A stretch of 64,000 nt of DNA from Chitinophaga sp. YR573 (GTDB taxonomy: Bacteria > Bacteroidota > Bacteroidia > Chitinophagales > Chitinophagaceae). Both the position numbers and the translations under genes were made by a program. The stretch lies in assembly GCF_900110995.1 (NCBI RefSeq), contig NZ_FOJF01000003.1:930001-994000 (forward strand). Reading direction: 5' to 3'. The notes beneath the pieces were generated by a model. It saw only the letters and a program-made list of their open reading frames with translations, did no database searches and was not told the DNA's origin. Positions 46,967 through 55,208 of this stretch are shown here, in pieces (position 1 is the stretch's first letter; each line of letters begins with the position of its first letter).

Positions 46967-47917
46967 ATGAAAAAGATAATTTATTCCAAATTCGGCGATG
47001 CTGAGGTACTACAAATAGCAGAGGTTCCGATTCCTGTGGTGCAGGCCACAACCATTTTAATTAAAGTTAAAGCAGTATCCATCAATCCTTTGGATTGGAA
47101 AATACGCAATGGGGAAATGAAAATAATGTCTGGAAGTAAATTTCCAAAAGGCATAGGAATTGATTTTTCGGGCATTGTTGAAGAGACCGGCACAGCAGCT
47201 ACTAAATACAATAAAGGTGATGAGGTATTCGGTATACTGGATGTCTTTAAGGGAGAAGCGTTGTCAGAATATCTTACAGTCGAGGAAAAAGATATAGCCA
47301 TCAAGCCTCGGAATATTTCTTTCGAACAGGCTGCGGCTATGCCCGTCGTAGGTTCTGCCGCGTTGCAGATATTTAAAACTTTAGTAAGCCTGAAAAAAGG
47401 GACCGAAATTCTGATCAATGGCGCTTCAGGTGGTATTGGGATGTTCGCTACTCAAATCGCAAAAATGAGTGGTGCCATAGTTACTACTGTAGTAGGCGAT
47501 AGTGGAATTCCAGCGGGTAAAGATTGGGGTGCGGACTTTGTCGTCAATTATCGGAACGAAGATGTTTTGAAAGGGAACAAACAATATGATGTCGTTATTG
47601 ACCTATCAGGTAAAATGCCTTTTACTAAAGCAAAACAAATCATGAAGCATTCGTCAGCTTATATACATACTGCCCCCGGACCAAAAGAAATCATCACCTC
47701 TTTTTTCATCAACTTGTTTTCAAGTAAGAAATATAAACTACTCATGCTTAAACCCTCCCCAGAATATCTCGCCGAACTTACAGGTTATGCAGAAGATGGA
47801 ATTGCGATTGTAGTTAGTAAGGTATATCCTTTCAATTTATTTAAAAAGGCTTACACCGAGGTTCCCAACGGTAAATTTATTGGGAAAGCGGTAATTACAA
47901 TGGATAGGGTGGTTTAA
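46967..47917 (+). CDS. NADP-dependent quinone oxidoreductase-like (zinc-free MDR)
   Basis: 316 residues of the medium-chain dehydrogenase/reductase superfamily: an N-terminal GroES-like part (SINPLDWKIRNGEM, IGIDFSGIVEETGT, KGDEVFGI) and a Rossmann NADP site ILINGASGGIGMFATQIAKM. The zinc-binding cysteines of alcohol dehydrogenases are absent, which fits quinone oxidoreductases or enoyl reductases. It probably reduces quinones or unsaturated carbonyls. Last gene of the Crp-associated cluster; a hairpin terminator follows at 48012. Confidence 0.92.
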   Translation: MKKIIYSKFGDAEVLQIAEVPIPVVQATTILIKVKAVSINPLDWKIRNGEMKIMSGSKFPKGIGIDFSGIVEETGTAATKYNKGDEVFGILDVFKGEALSEYLTVEEKDIAIKPRNISFEQAAAMPVVGSAALQIFKTLVSLKKGTEILINGASGGIGMFATQIAKMSGAIVTTVVGDSGIPAGKDWGADFVVNYRNEDVLKGNKQYDVVIDLSGKMPFTKAKQIMKHSSAYIHTAPGPKEIITSFFINLFSSKKYKLLMLKPSPEYLAELTGYAEDGIAIVVSKVYPFNLFKKAYTEVPNGKFIGKAVITMDRVV

Positions 47918-48011
47918 AGATTTTGTCTCATCCGGCTATAGGTTGTTAATCCTGCAATTGGTTTACACACTTTCGCATTATTTTGCACAAGTGCATCCGC
48001 TTCTCTCCCAC

Positions 48012-48045
48012 AAAAAAGCCTTGATAGCAATATCCAGGCTTTTTT
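48012..48045. terminator. Hairpin terminator between convergent units
   Basis: AAAAAAGCCT / AGGCTTTTTT arms with a 14-nt loop, followed by T-run on both strands. It serves the cluster ending at 47917 and overlaps the stop of the Crp remnant on the minus strand. Confidence 0.75.
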
Positions 48046-48244
48046 ATTTCCTTGCAAACTGCTGCTGTACCCGTGTAAGACTTTTTCTTGAAATACCAAG
48101 ATAAGAAGCAATCATATGCAATGGAACACGATTAAAATATCCGGAAAGGAAATTCAGATATCTCTCTTCTATAGTCTGACTGATTTGCATGTATATTCTC
48201 CGCTGACTGGCATCATACCCGTGATCACTGAAGTGCTGGGGCAT
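48044..48244 (-). pseudogene. Crp/Fnr-family regulator, C-terminal remnant
   Basis: Only the last third of a Crp-type regulator is readable: QTIEERYLNFLSGYFNRVPL, MIASYLGISRKSLTRVQQQF. The sensory barrel is missing upstream, where no frame continues the match. Sequence differs from the regulator at 43459, so this is an independent remnant. Confidence 0.7.
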
Positions 48245-48396
48245 GAGAGTTCCAGTTCAACGAAGTATTACTTGCGGGTAGATGAAGGCTCCCTCTGATT
48301 TTCCTGGAAGGGTAACCGTTAGAGAAATACCACAATTTGTGTGTGTGTTTTGAATATGAAAGAGTTGTAGGGTATAGGAAATGCACATAAAAAATA

Positions 48397-48479
48397 AAAC
48401 CCGCAACTAGTGCGGGTTTGCTATTTTTGTGCCCAGTAGCAGAGCGTTTTCGAACCAACTTCTGTTGATTATTAATAGG
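48397..48479. repeat. Boundary element d: terminator hairpin plus tRNA-3'-like sequence
   Basis: Arms AAACCCGCA / TGCGGGTTT with loop ACTAG (48397-48419), then GTGCCCAGTAGCAGAGCG, TTCGAACCAACTTC and TTGATTATTAATAGG (48429-48479). The loop is identical to that of element c. Confidence 0.65.
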
Positions 48480-48826
48480 TTATTTTCTTTAATGAAACGG
48501 TCGTTCTGAAATTATTGCCTATTTCTGATATTATCTTCGGTTTGATAAATTTGCTGTATTAGATTCAAATTATTAGAGGATTTTCCTGTTTTCTTACGTG
48601 ACTTTACTTTAATAACCATAATCCTTTAGTTTTGAAATACAACTCGCATCAATCCAGAAATTAAAAGTCTTGTAATGAGAATACTTTGATTTTTTTTGAG
48701 CGGAACGGCAAATTGAATAGAAGACAATATCTTCCATTATCAATAATGGAAGTTCATTTACTCGTGAACAAATTTTTCTTTTCTAATGGCTTAAAAATCT
48801 TAATTTAAAGGTTATAACATCAATGA
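48480..48826. other. AT-rich intergenic region upstream of the nuclease operon
   Basis: About 345 bp with no convincing gene. Near 48736-48755 a short inverted repeat, TTCCATTATCAATAATGGAA, forms a perfect 20-bp palindrome and is a possible operator for the operon starting at 48827. Confidence 0.5.
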
Positions 48827-49423
48827 ATGGCAATCGTTCGTCCCCGACTTAATGACTTCTACAATATTCCTTTAAAGCAAGAGGACATAGATTTTGCACT
48901 TCCTTTTCTAGATGAAGATATTCCTTTATATGTTGATCCCTTTCTTCTTTGGAAAATTCCTTCACAGCAGGATAACGGATTACATTTAGCTGTTGTGTCA
49001 GCATTCAATGCCATTGGAAATCAATTTATTAAAGGAAAGGAACAAGAGGCAATCCAAACCTTGATTGACCTGACGGAGTGTGATGAGGCAGGACTTGGCA
49101 ATTCAAAAACCAGAACGGGGAAAAAATTAGGTGTTAAAGCATCTGAAGAAATTCTTGAGCTATTTAAAAATATACCTCAAATTAAAAATAATGGTTTTGA
49201 ACACTTTGAGGAAGTCCAGCTTTTGGTAGAGGGCATTTCAAAGGATCGGATTAGTGATATTACGTGTTCTCTAATAAAATCTTTTTTAGTCGACTATACA
49301 TTAGAAAAATGTGATAAATACAAGTTTCCCTTTGAAAAATGTTCTGTACCAATATTTAATATACAAAAGCTGAAAATCATTTTAGAGGAGACTTATCTAC
49401 CGGTTAATCCTGACACTCAATAG
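48827..49423 (+). CDS. N-terminal part of an interrupted nuclease-like protein
   Basis: 198 codons from ATG to an amber TAG at 49421-49423. It begins MAIVRPRLNDFYNIPLKQED, then LPFLDEDIPLYVDPFLLWKI, and is a soluble, helix-rich domain with no signal peptide. No named family. The same frame continues past the TAG without a gap, so this and the following entry were probably one ~456-residue protein broken by one nonsense change; readthrough is the alternative. First gene of a three-gene operon bounded by elements d and e. A role in defence is inferred only from the nuclease half and setting. Confidence 0.7.
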   Translation: MAIVRPRLNDFYNIPLKQEDIDFALPFLDEDIPLYVDPFLLWKIPSQQDNGLHLAVVSAFNAIGNQFIKGKEQEAIQTLIDLTECDEAGLGNSKTRTGKKLGVKASEEILELFKNIPQIKNNGFEHFEEVQLLVEGISKDRISDITCSLIKSFLVDYTLEKCDKYKFPFEKCSVPIFNIQKLKIILEETYLPVNPDTQ

Positions 49424-49432
49424 CCAATTATA

Positions 49433-50197
49433 TTGGTGCCCAAACGATGGCTGCGTTACAACCCATGGCTTAACTACGAAGATTACTTTGATAACTATTA
49501 TATAAAAGATCATCAAAAGACCTTTGGAAATAGATTAAATCGAGTTCAACTTCTTGATTTCAACAGGCACAACTATGATATGGTTAATGCCTATACTCGT
49601 CAGAAAGTCGGGAACCAGCAAAGTTGTGTTAACGACCCGCTTTTTACACAAATTCCAGTCCTATCCGCAAAAAGAAAATCAGAAACGATTGTGGGATTGC
49701 CAACAGGAAAAGATCAAAATGCCGACCGCAAATATGAGGACAATATGGTTTCGGTATTGGCCTCCATGCTCTATCCTTATTTGGACTTTGCACAGGAACA
49801 AAGTCGCACAGAAAGTGGCTTACATATACGCGATATTATTTTTTATAACAATCGATCATATGATTTTTTAACAGAAATATACGATAAATATGAAGCTACG
49901 CAGCTGGTAATAGAACTCAAAAATGTCAAGACACTAGAGCGGGATCACCTAAACCAATTAAATCGATATTTATCAGACCAATTCGGACGATTTGGGATTT
50001 TATTTACCAGAAATGCAGCACCCAAAAACATCTACGACAATACTATTAATCTGTGGTCTGCACATAGAAAATGCATTTTAATATTGGATGATTCTGATCT
50101 CGTTATGATGGCTGATATGTACGAAAATAAACAACGAGACCCAATTGATGTTATTAAAAGGAAATACATCCAATTTACACGTGATTGCCCATCATAA
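49433..50197 (+). CDS. C-terminal PD-(D/E)xK nuclease-like part of the interrupted protein
   Basis: About 254 codons in the same frame as 48827-49423, beginning right after the TAG; the only start near the 5' end is TTG at 49433 (or GTG next to it). The C-terminal half shows a restriction-endonuclease-like core: an early helix acidic residue in KYEDNM, then HIRDIIFYNN (Asp134), QLVIELKNVK (Glu161-x-Lys163) and LNQLNRYL (Gln175, the QxxxY-like motif). This order fits a PD-(D/E)xK nuclease. No named family recognised. It ends 10 bp before the first of two small paralogous genes. Confidence 0.75.
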   Translation: MVPKRWLRYNPWLNYEDYFDNYYIKDHQKTFGNRLNRVQLLDFNRHNYDMVNAYTRQKVGNQQSCVNDPLFTQIPVLSAKRKSETIVGLPTGKDQNADRKYEDNMVSVLASMLYPYLDFAQEQSRTESGLHIRDIIFYNNRSYDFLTEIYDKYEATQLVIELKNVKTLERDHLNQLNRYLSDQFGRFGILFTRNAAPKNIYDNTINLWSAHRKCILILDDSDLVMMADMYENKQRDPIDVIKRKYIQFTRDCPS

Positions 50198-50207
50198 AAA
50201 GATAAAT

Positions 50208-50579
50208 ATGACAGAGGAGGAAATTAGCAATTTTGAAAAAATACAGGCGCAAACTCAAAGTTTCCATGATGAAATGAGCGCACTGGCAAGGAAAACGCCA
50301 AACGCTGCAATTAACAAATTTAAAATTAAGTTCATAAACAAGGCGCTGGCGGAATGTAACGATATACTGGGCCAGGGCTATAGTCCCTTTGAAGATTTTG
50401 ATTTGTTTGATGAGGATGAACTACCCTCTAGCAGTGATGTTGCTATGATGCTGGGGCAATATCTAAGTTGCTTAGAAAAAAAGAGAGCAGATAACATATA
50501 TGTCCGTGGAGGATATTATTATTGGATTGGAACTGAAATTCGGACCTTAATGCCAGAGAAAATTAATCGAAAAAAATAA
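50208..50579 (+). CDS. Small acidic protein, paralogue 1 of the nuclease operon
   Basis: 123 residues from the ATG at 50208. Helical, acidic, no membrane segment. The core NKFKIKFINKALAECNDILG, SSSDVAMMLGQYLSCLEKK and RGGYYYWIG aligns with the next gene (NKIKIKHVNRILERV, TNSDVVLIITQFVTALNKFK, HSGYYRWNV), so the two are tandem paralogues. Spacing is 10 bp to the nuclease gene and 4 bp to the next one, so they are co-transcribed. Possible roles are nuclease partner, inhibitor or sensor. No family recognised. Confidence 0.8.
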   Translation: MTEEEISNFEKIQAQTQSFHDEMSALARKTPNAAINKFKIKFINKALAECNDILGQGYSPFEDFDLFDEDELPSSSDVAMMLGQYLSCLEKKRADNIYVRGGYYYWIGTEIRTLMPEKINRKK

Positions 50580-50583
50580 CCAA

Positions 50584-50997
50584 ATGGCAGGAAAAGATAT
50601 TACGAGAGCCAACATTACTGAATACACTCTCATTCAACCGATGTTGCAAGCTGTTTATGAAGAGTTTAAAGAGTTTTCAAAGAAGAAACAAGACGGTGTA
50701 ATCAATAAAATTAAGATTAAGCACGTAAATCGCATTCTAGAAAGAGTAATGGCGTTGCTTGCAGGAGAATCGACAACCGCTTTTCTTGATTTGGTTGAAG
50801 AAGACGCTATTCCAACAAATAGTGATGTAGTATTAATAATAACGCAATTTGTAACAGCGCTGAATAAATTTAAAAACGACCATCAAAGCTTGCATTCTGG
50901 TTATTACAGATGGAATGTAATGGAAGAAGTAGATGGAGATCAAGATGATGTCGAGGATGAAGGTCTTGCTGACGAAGATGATGAAAACGAGCTCTAA
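50584..50997 (+). CDS. Small acidic protein, paralogue 2 of the nuclease operon
   Basis: 137 residues. It shares with the upstream gene the lysine-rich helix (NKIKIKHVNRILERVMALLA), the SDV-containing segment (TNSDVVLIITQFVTAL) and the aromatic end (SGYYRWNV). It then adds an extreme acidic tail, about 25 residues mostly Asp and Glu (DGDQDDVEDEG, DEDDENEL), which could mimic DNA or mask a basic surface. Cytoplasmic. It is the last gene before the terminator of element e, so the three-gene module is complete as a cassette. Confidence 0.8.
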   Translation: MAGKDITRANITEYTLIQPMLQAVYEEFKEFSKKKQDGVINKIKIKHVNRILERVMALLAGESTTAFLDLVEEDAIPTNSDVVLIITQFVTALNKFKNDHQSLHSGYYRWNVMEEVDGDQDDVEDEGLADEDDENEL

Positions 50998-51150
50998 TAT
51001 GTAATAGTTCTGATTTATTCCGACAGTCGGTTACCAATTGGTCTAGGCAATAGTTAGGTTATAAGAATATGAACTTGGTTTATTAGCTCTTGATCGAACC
51101 AACTTGGGATTGAATATGAAAGACTTATAAAATAGAATGAAATAATTGAA

Positions 51151-51214
51151 AACACAAAACCCGCTCGTAGAGCGGGTTTTGTGTTTTTTGTGCCCACTAC
51201 CGGTAAGTATTCGA
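51151..51214. repeat. Boundary element e, 5' half: strong terminator plus tRNA-3'-like sequence, split by the intron
   Basis: Perfect 16-bp arms (AACACAAAACCCGCTC / GAGCGGGTTTTGTGTT, loop GTA, 51151-51185) followed by GTGCCCACTACCGGTAAG and TATTCGA. The element's remainder, ACCAATTATTTTGATTATC then AATAAG, resumes at 53210-53235 after the group II intron. Confidence 0.7.
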
Positions 51215-51783
51215 TTGCGCTGTGCAAAGTCCGTGAGGTGGGGATTTACAAATGAAACACCTCGAAATTACCCGGCAGGTAAGCACCCCTGCCCGACAAG
51301 GTCTAGTCAACCACCGGAAGCGAGTCTTGCGTAGTCATTAGAGATGATGGCACGAAGCGTAGACAGCGACTGCTGAAGGTATGCGATAGAGCCTCGAAAC
51401 TTACGGAACGTTGAAGCCTTGGTAGTTCGAAATATTAAGGCAACATCAAACCTGCGCTATTGACGAGCAGGGGCGATTCGACCGGGGTCTGAGAACATAT
51501 CAAAGGCAGACAGGGGTAATACGGGAACACAGGAGGGCCTAACGTCTCCGAGCGAATGTCGGTTTATAATGGATTTACCGAACAAGAACAATCCAGGCTT
51601 GCAGGGTACATATCGCCACCATGTAAAGCGCAAAGAAAAGGCGATATCGGAAGGTATCTGAACCGAGAGAGATCGAAGGTAAGGAGAAGGACGAAGGCAG
51701 TCTTAGCATCCTCATAGTACTGTTTGAAAGGTGGGAAATCAGCTCTATGAAAGCCACTCAGTAAGGAAGGGGGATGTCTATTT

Positions 51784-53130
51784 ATGGAACTGCATCTTAG
51801 CAACACTAAATGTACCAGAGACATGAAAGAAGTGTTAACAGTAGAGATGCAGATAGCGGCAAGGGCAAGGAAATATCCGGGAGAAGCCTTGACTAACCTG
51901 CATGAGTTTATTGATGTCGGACTATTGAATGCATGCTTCGATTCCCTGAATAAGAAAGGGGCAAGCGGAGTAGATGCAGAGAAATGGATCGATTACAATG
52001 GACAAAGAAATGAAAGAATACCTCAGGTATTAACGGCTTTCAGGAGCTATACCTACCGTGCGCCTAATATCCGGCGGGTATTTATACCGAAAGGAAATGG
52101 GAAACTACGGCCATTAGGTCTTCCTACCGTGGAAGATAAGCTGTTGCAGACAGCGGTATCGAGAGTTCTGACACCGGTATATGAGGACATATTCTATCAG
52201 CATTCCTATGGGTTTAGACCAGGCAAATCCCAGCACCAGGCATTGGAAGAATTGTCCAGAGAAGTGAGTGTAAACGAGATGCGCTACATCATAGATGCTG
52301 ACATGCAAAACTACTTTGGGAGTATCAATCACCAATACCTGCGGGAGTTCCTTGACCTGAAGATAAAAGATGGTGTGATCAGGAAAATGATCGATAAATG
52401 GCTGAAGGCTGGAATATTAGAAAACGGACAAGTGATGTATCCAACGGAAGGTACACCTCAGGGAGGTAGCATCTCTCCGTTGATCAGTAACGTTTTTCTA
52501 CACTATGTTCTGGACGAATGGTTCAAAGAACAAATCCAGCGATTACTGAAAGGTAGCAGTTTTATCACCCGCTTTGCAGATGACTTTTTGTTAGGTTTTA
52601 CCAACAAGGAAGACGCAATACGAGTGATGGAAGTACTACCGAAGCGATTAGGGAAATTTGGATTGACATTTCACCCTGAAAAGACCAGATTGATTGATCT
52701 GGGAGAAGTAGAGGGAGAGGATAAACATCCAAAGAAGACGTTTGACTTTTTAGGCTTTACCCATTACATGAGTAAAAGCAGGAAAGGAAAACTTATTCTG
52801 AAACGCAAAACAAGCAGTAAGAAACTGAATCTGGCATTGAAACGATTGAGTGATTGGATTAAGTTTTATAGACATAAACTTCCCATTGCGGAACTTATGG
52901 GAGAACTGAACCAAAAGCTACGCAGTCACTATGCTTATTACGGTATGACCTTTAACTATAGAAAGCTACACACATACTATAACCGGACAAAACATTTGCT
53001 CCATAAATGGTTAAACCATCGTGGCGGAAAACGTGTCTGGACGTGGAATAAAATTGCAAAGCTGACTACAGAATGGATACCTCTTGTAAGACCGAAAATC
53101 TATCACAGTCATCAATTAGCGAAGCCATAA
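51784..53130 (+). CDS. ltrA: Group II intron reverse transcriptase/maturase
   Basis: 448 residues. RT motifs in order: FIPKGNGKLRPLGLPTVEDK (about 100-119), YGFRPGKSQHQALE, DADMQNYFGSINH (catalytic Asp171), TPQGGSISPLISNVFLH, and the active site RFADDFLLG (Asp266/Asp267), then LTFHPEKTRLIDLG. A maturase (X) domain occupies about 345-440 (LRSHYAYYGMTFNYRKL, TYYNRTKHLLHKWLNHRGG). There is no C-terminal HNH endonuclease domain. It makes and splices the intron RNA and copies it into DNA targets. The frame is intact, so the element may be active. Confidence 0.95.
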   Translation: MELHLSNTKCTRDMKEVLTVEMQIAARARKYPGEALTNLHEFIDVGLLNACFDSLNKKGASGVDAEKWIDYNGQRNERIPQVLTAFRSYTYRAPNIRRVFIPKGNGKLRPLGLPTVEDKLLQTAVSRVLTPVYEDIFYQHSYGFRPGKSQHQALEELSREVSVNEMRYIIDADMQNYFGSINHQYLREFLDLKIKDGVIRKMIDKWLKAGILENGQVMYPTEGTPQGGSISPLISNVFLHYVLDEWFKEQIQRLLKGSSFITRFADDFLLGFTNKEDAIRVMEVLPKRLGKFGLTFHPEKTRLIDLGEVEGEDKHPKKTFDFLGFTHYMSKSRKGKLILKRKTSSKKLNLALKRLSDWIKFYRHKLPIAELMGELNQKLRSHYAYYGMTFNYRKLHTYYNRTKHLLHKWLNHRGGKRVWTWNKIAKLTTEWIPLVRPKIYHSHQLAKP

Positions 53131-53133
53131 ATA

Positions 53134-53209
53134 GAGGAACCGTGTGCAGGAAAGCTGCTCGCACGGGACTGTGGGGGAGCGGGGGAGGTAACGAACCGCT
53201 CTACCTGGA
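53134..53209 (+). ncRNA. Group II intron domains V and VI
   Basis: CCGTGTGCAG-GAAA-GCTGC-TCG-CACGG forms a domain V-like hairpin with a GAAA loop and the usual 2-3-nt bulge in the descending strand. A second hairpin (GAGCGG / CCGCTC, about 53179-53202) has the adenine-bearing 3' strand expected of domain VI. The usual AGC triad at the base of domain V is not perfect. Confidence 0.65.
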
Positions 53210-53472
53210 ACCAATTATTTTGATTATCAATAAGTTAAGTGATATTAAGTTTTAAAAACGAGTTGCTTTGTGTACGAATGTGAATCTATAACTCCTAATT
53301 TGTCAGACCCAGTATTAGCTATTACAACTTATCACCAGGAATTCGAGAGAAACGTAACCAAATTGATATTGCAGCTTAACTGAGTATCCATTTTATTGTT
53401 GCAATTCCACTACAAGGTTCAGGTATAAATAGAATCTACGATATGTGTTTTTCGTAGTATATTTATTATCAT
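53210..53472. other. 3' half of element e and promoter region
   Basis: Begins with the rest of boundary element e (53210-53235), then AT-rich sequence. No other gene found before the membrane-protein start at 53473. Confidence 0.5.
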
Positions 53473-54222
53473 ATGATTTTGTCATTTAATTCGACTATGA
53501 AAATTACGCCACTTCCCCCGATAACTTATGTTATATCAGCCTGTATTTTGTCAGTTTGTGAGATGGTACAAATTTTTGAATGGTATGTTTATGAAGAATT
53601 TGCACCCCTTAATAATACTTTAGAGGCAGATTTATCTCTGAGTGGACATCCATTTTATCATTTGTCTTCATTTTTAATGTTACTATCTTTTTTCGCTTTA
53701 TTATATCCTTTTGTGGTTATTTGTATTCATAATTTTACAGCATCACCGGTGGCATCGATGATGGCATTTTTAGGATTATTTATTTTCTGCTTATTTCAAA
53801 TCTATTTGTTATCCATCCAGGTATTTTATATGCAAATGGGGTTATCATGGTTTCTCATCCAGACGAATGGGCCTGGTGTACATGAACATGGTGTGGTAGA
53901 ACATTTAAGGTATCAGGAACTCAGAATGAGTTTGTATTTTCCATTGATATTTTCTCAGCTAATAGCTTCTGTCATACTGGCTTTTACTATTAAAGTGAAG
54001 GCTAAGACAGATATGCTTCTTAAATATGCATTTGGAATAAATGCATTATACCTAGCTTGGTATTTAATAAAGATGTATCGCAGTCTGTTTTATTTTGGTG
54101 ATTTTTATAGTGGAATATATTCTCCGGTTACTATCATTGTTTATTTCCTCTTATTGGTATGGTTTATAGTTAATAGCCGAAAACCTGAACAACCTTTTGA
54201 TATGAAGCATCGTACTACCTAA
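53473..54222 (+). CDS. Multi-pass membrane protein of unknown function
   Basis: 249 residues (241 if the ATG at 53497 is used) with about six membrane helices (about 18-37, 62-85, 95-117, 155-175, 185-205, 220-238). Between helices 3 and 4 lies a periplasmic or cytoplasmic loop with GVHEHGVVEHLRYQE, whose histidines could bind metal. No family recognised. AT-rich. It lies in the short module between elements e and f. Confidence 0.75.
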   Translation: MILSFNSTMKITPLPPITYVISACILSVCEMVQIFEWYVYEEFAPLNNTLEADLSLSGHPFYHLSSFLMLLSFFALLYPFVVICIHNFTASPVASMMAFLGLFIFCLFQIYLLSIQVFYMQMGLSWFLIQTNGPGVHEHGVVEHLRYQELRMSLYFPLIFSQLIASVILAFTIKVKAKTDMLLKYAFGINALYLAWYLIKMYRSLFYFGDFYSGIYSPVTIIVYFLLLVWFIVNSRKPEQPFDMKHRTT

Positions 54223-54311
54223 ATAATTTTGCCCACTACTTATCTCTGTTTAAACTGAAGTAACACGGATGCCGCCACATCGCAAAGACGTTTTCCGTTC
54301 AATACAATTTT

Positions 54312-55070
54312 ATGAAAATTCGACTTCTAATATTATTCATACTTACACCGGTACTATTATACTCACAAAACAGTACAAAGTTTGACGCGACAATAAATTT
54401 CTTTCGAGAGCGAGAAATCAAATTAAATACAGTGATACCTCCTCCTGGCTTCAAGGTCTATTATAATTGTGACTCACTACTTTTTATGAGAGGCAATTTT
54501 GGGGACACAATAAAAATATGGACATCTGGTAGTGATTCGTATCAAAGTCTTATCCAGTTCAAAGACATCATTAAAAATCAAAGCTTTGGTATAACTCAGT
54601 TTGTAAAGAGTATTGACAATGATGGACGAATCTATGTTTCTACCTATCATCAAACAGAATTTATCTATCGCAATGATTCGCTTTTTGAAATGGGGAACTC
54701 GAATCCACCAGCATCAGAACCATTAACTCAACTATTTGACCAATATTTTTTTAAAAAACAAATAGACAAGAATACCTATGAAGCTCGTTTAGACAGCCTT
54801 CACGAAATTGAAGAAAAGCAAGCTGTTTATACCCCCAAGTTGATTTTTAGTGAAAAGATGTTTCAAAATAAAAAGGAAGTGACCCCTTCTAAGAAACTAA
54901 ATTTTGAAGGTGATACAATTGAATTAGAAAATAAATGGACTGAGAATGGAAAAACATGCTATCTGATAAGGATTAACAATAAAACTAAAGATGGCGAAAA
55001 AACAACCTACGCATATGCAATTGACGAAAATGTGAGATTCATACAATGGGAAGGATGTACTGTCAAATGA
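54312..55070 (+). CDS. Exported protein of unknown function
   Basis: 252 residues with a signal peptide (MKIRLLILFILTPVLLYSQ). A beta-rich periplasmic protein with no recognised domain; SLIQFKDIIKNQSFGITQF and ENKWTENGKTCYLIRINNK are characteristic stretches. AT-rich, with codon use unlike the core genes, similar in style to the gene at 32489. The sequence just before the start (ATCGCAAAGACGTT) recalls that before 32489 (TGCAAACCCTGGACGTT). Probably accessory and recently gained. Confidence 0.75.
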   Translation: MKIRLLILFILTPVLLYSQNSTKFDATINFFREREIKLNTVIPPPGFKVYYNCDSLLFMRGNFGDTIKIWTSGSDSYQSLIQFKDIIKNQSFGITQFVKSIDNDGRIYVSTYHQTEFIYRNDSLFEMGNSNPPASEPLTQLFDQYFFKKQIDKNTYEARLDSLHEIEEKQAVYTPKLIFSEKMFQNKKEVTPSKKLNFEGDTIELENKWTENGKTCYLIRINNKTKDGEKTTYAYAIDENVRFIQWEGCTVK

Positions 55071-55208
55071 CTTAAGAAAATCGCATATAACAAGGGAATC
55101 TAGAATATGTCAATAAATAGTCTATAATTGGGGATTTTCAAAGCCATTCCTGGAATCGAACCTTTGTATGGTTGTCTATGAATGAGTTATAAGATAAATA
55201 GAATTGAC

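Larger units (their letters stand above)
51215..53209 (+). mobile_element. Group II intron with reverse-transcriptase ORF
   Basis: About 2 kb. A 5' structured region of about 560 bp without ORF, a reverse transcriptase/maturase gene, then domain V/VI hairpins. The limits were placed by comparing the split element e with uninterrupted elements a-d, which predicts exon joining ...TATTCGA|ACCAATT...; the true ends may lie a few bases away. Orientation is plus strand. It lies about 30 bp beyond a strong terminator hairpin, a setting favoured by bacterial class C-like introns, though class was not determined. Confidence 0.85.

Noticed and set aside
51784..53130. Retron or diversity-generating-retroelement reverse transcriptase
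   Set aside because: The protein has a maturase domain and is flanked by a long structured 5' region and domain V/VI hairpins; no retron msr/msd or template/variable repeat was seen.
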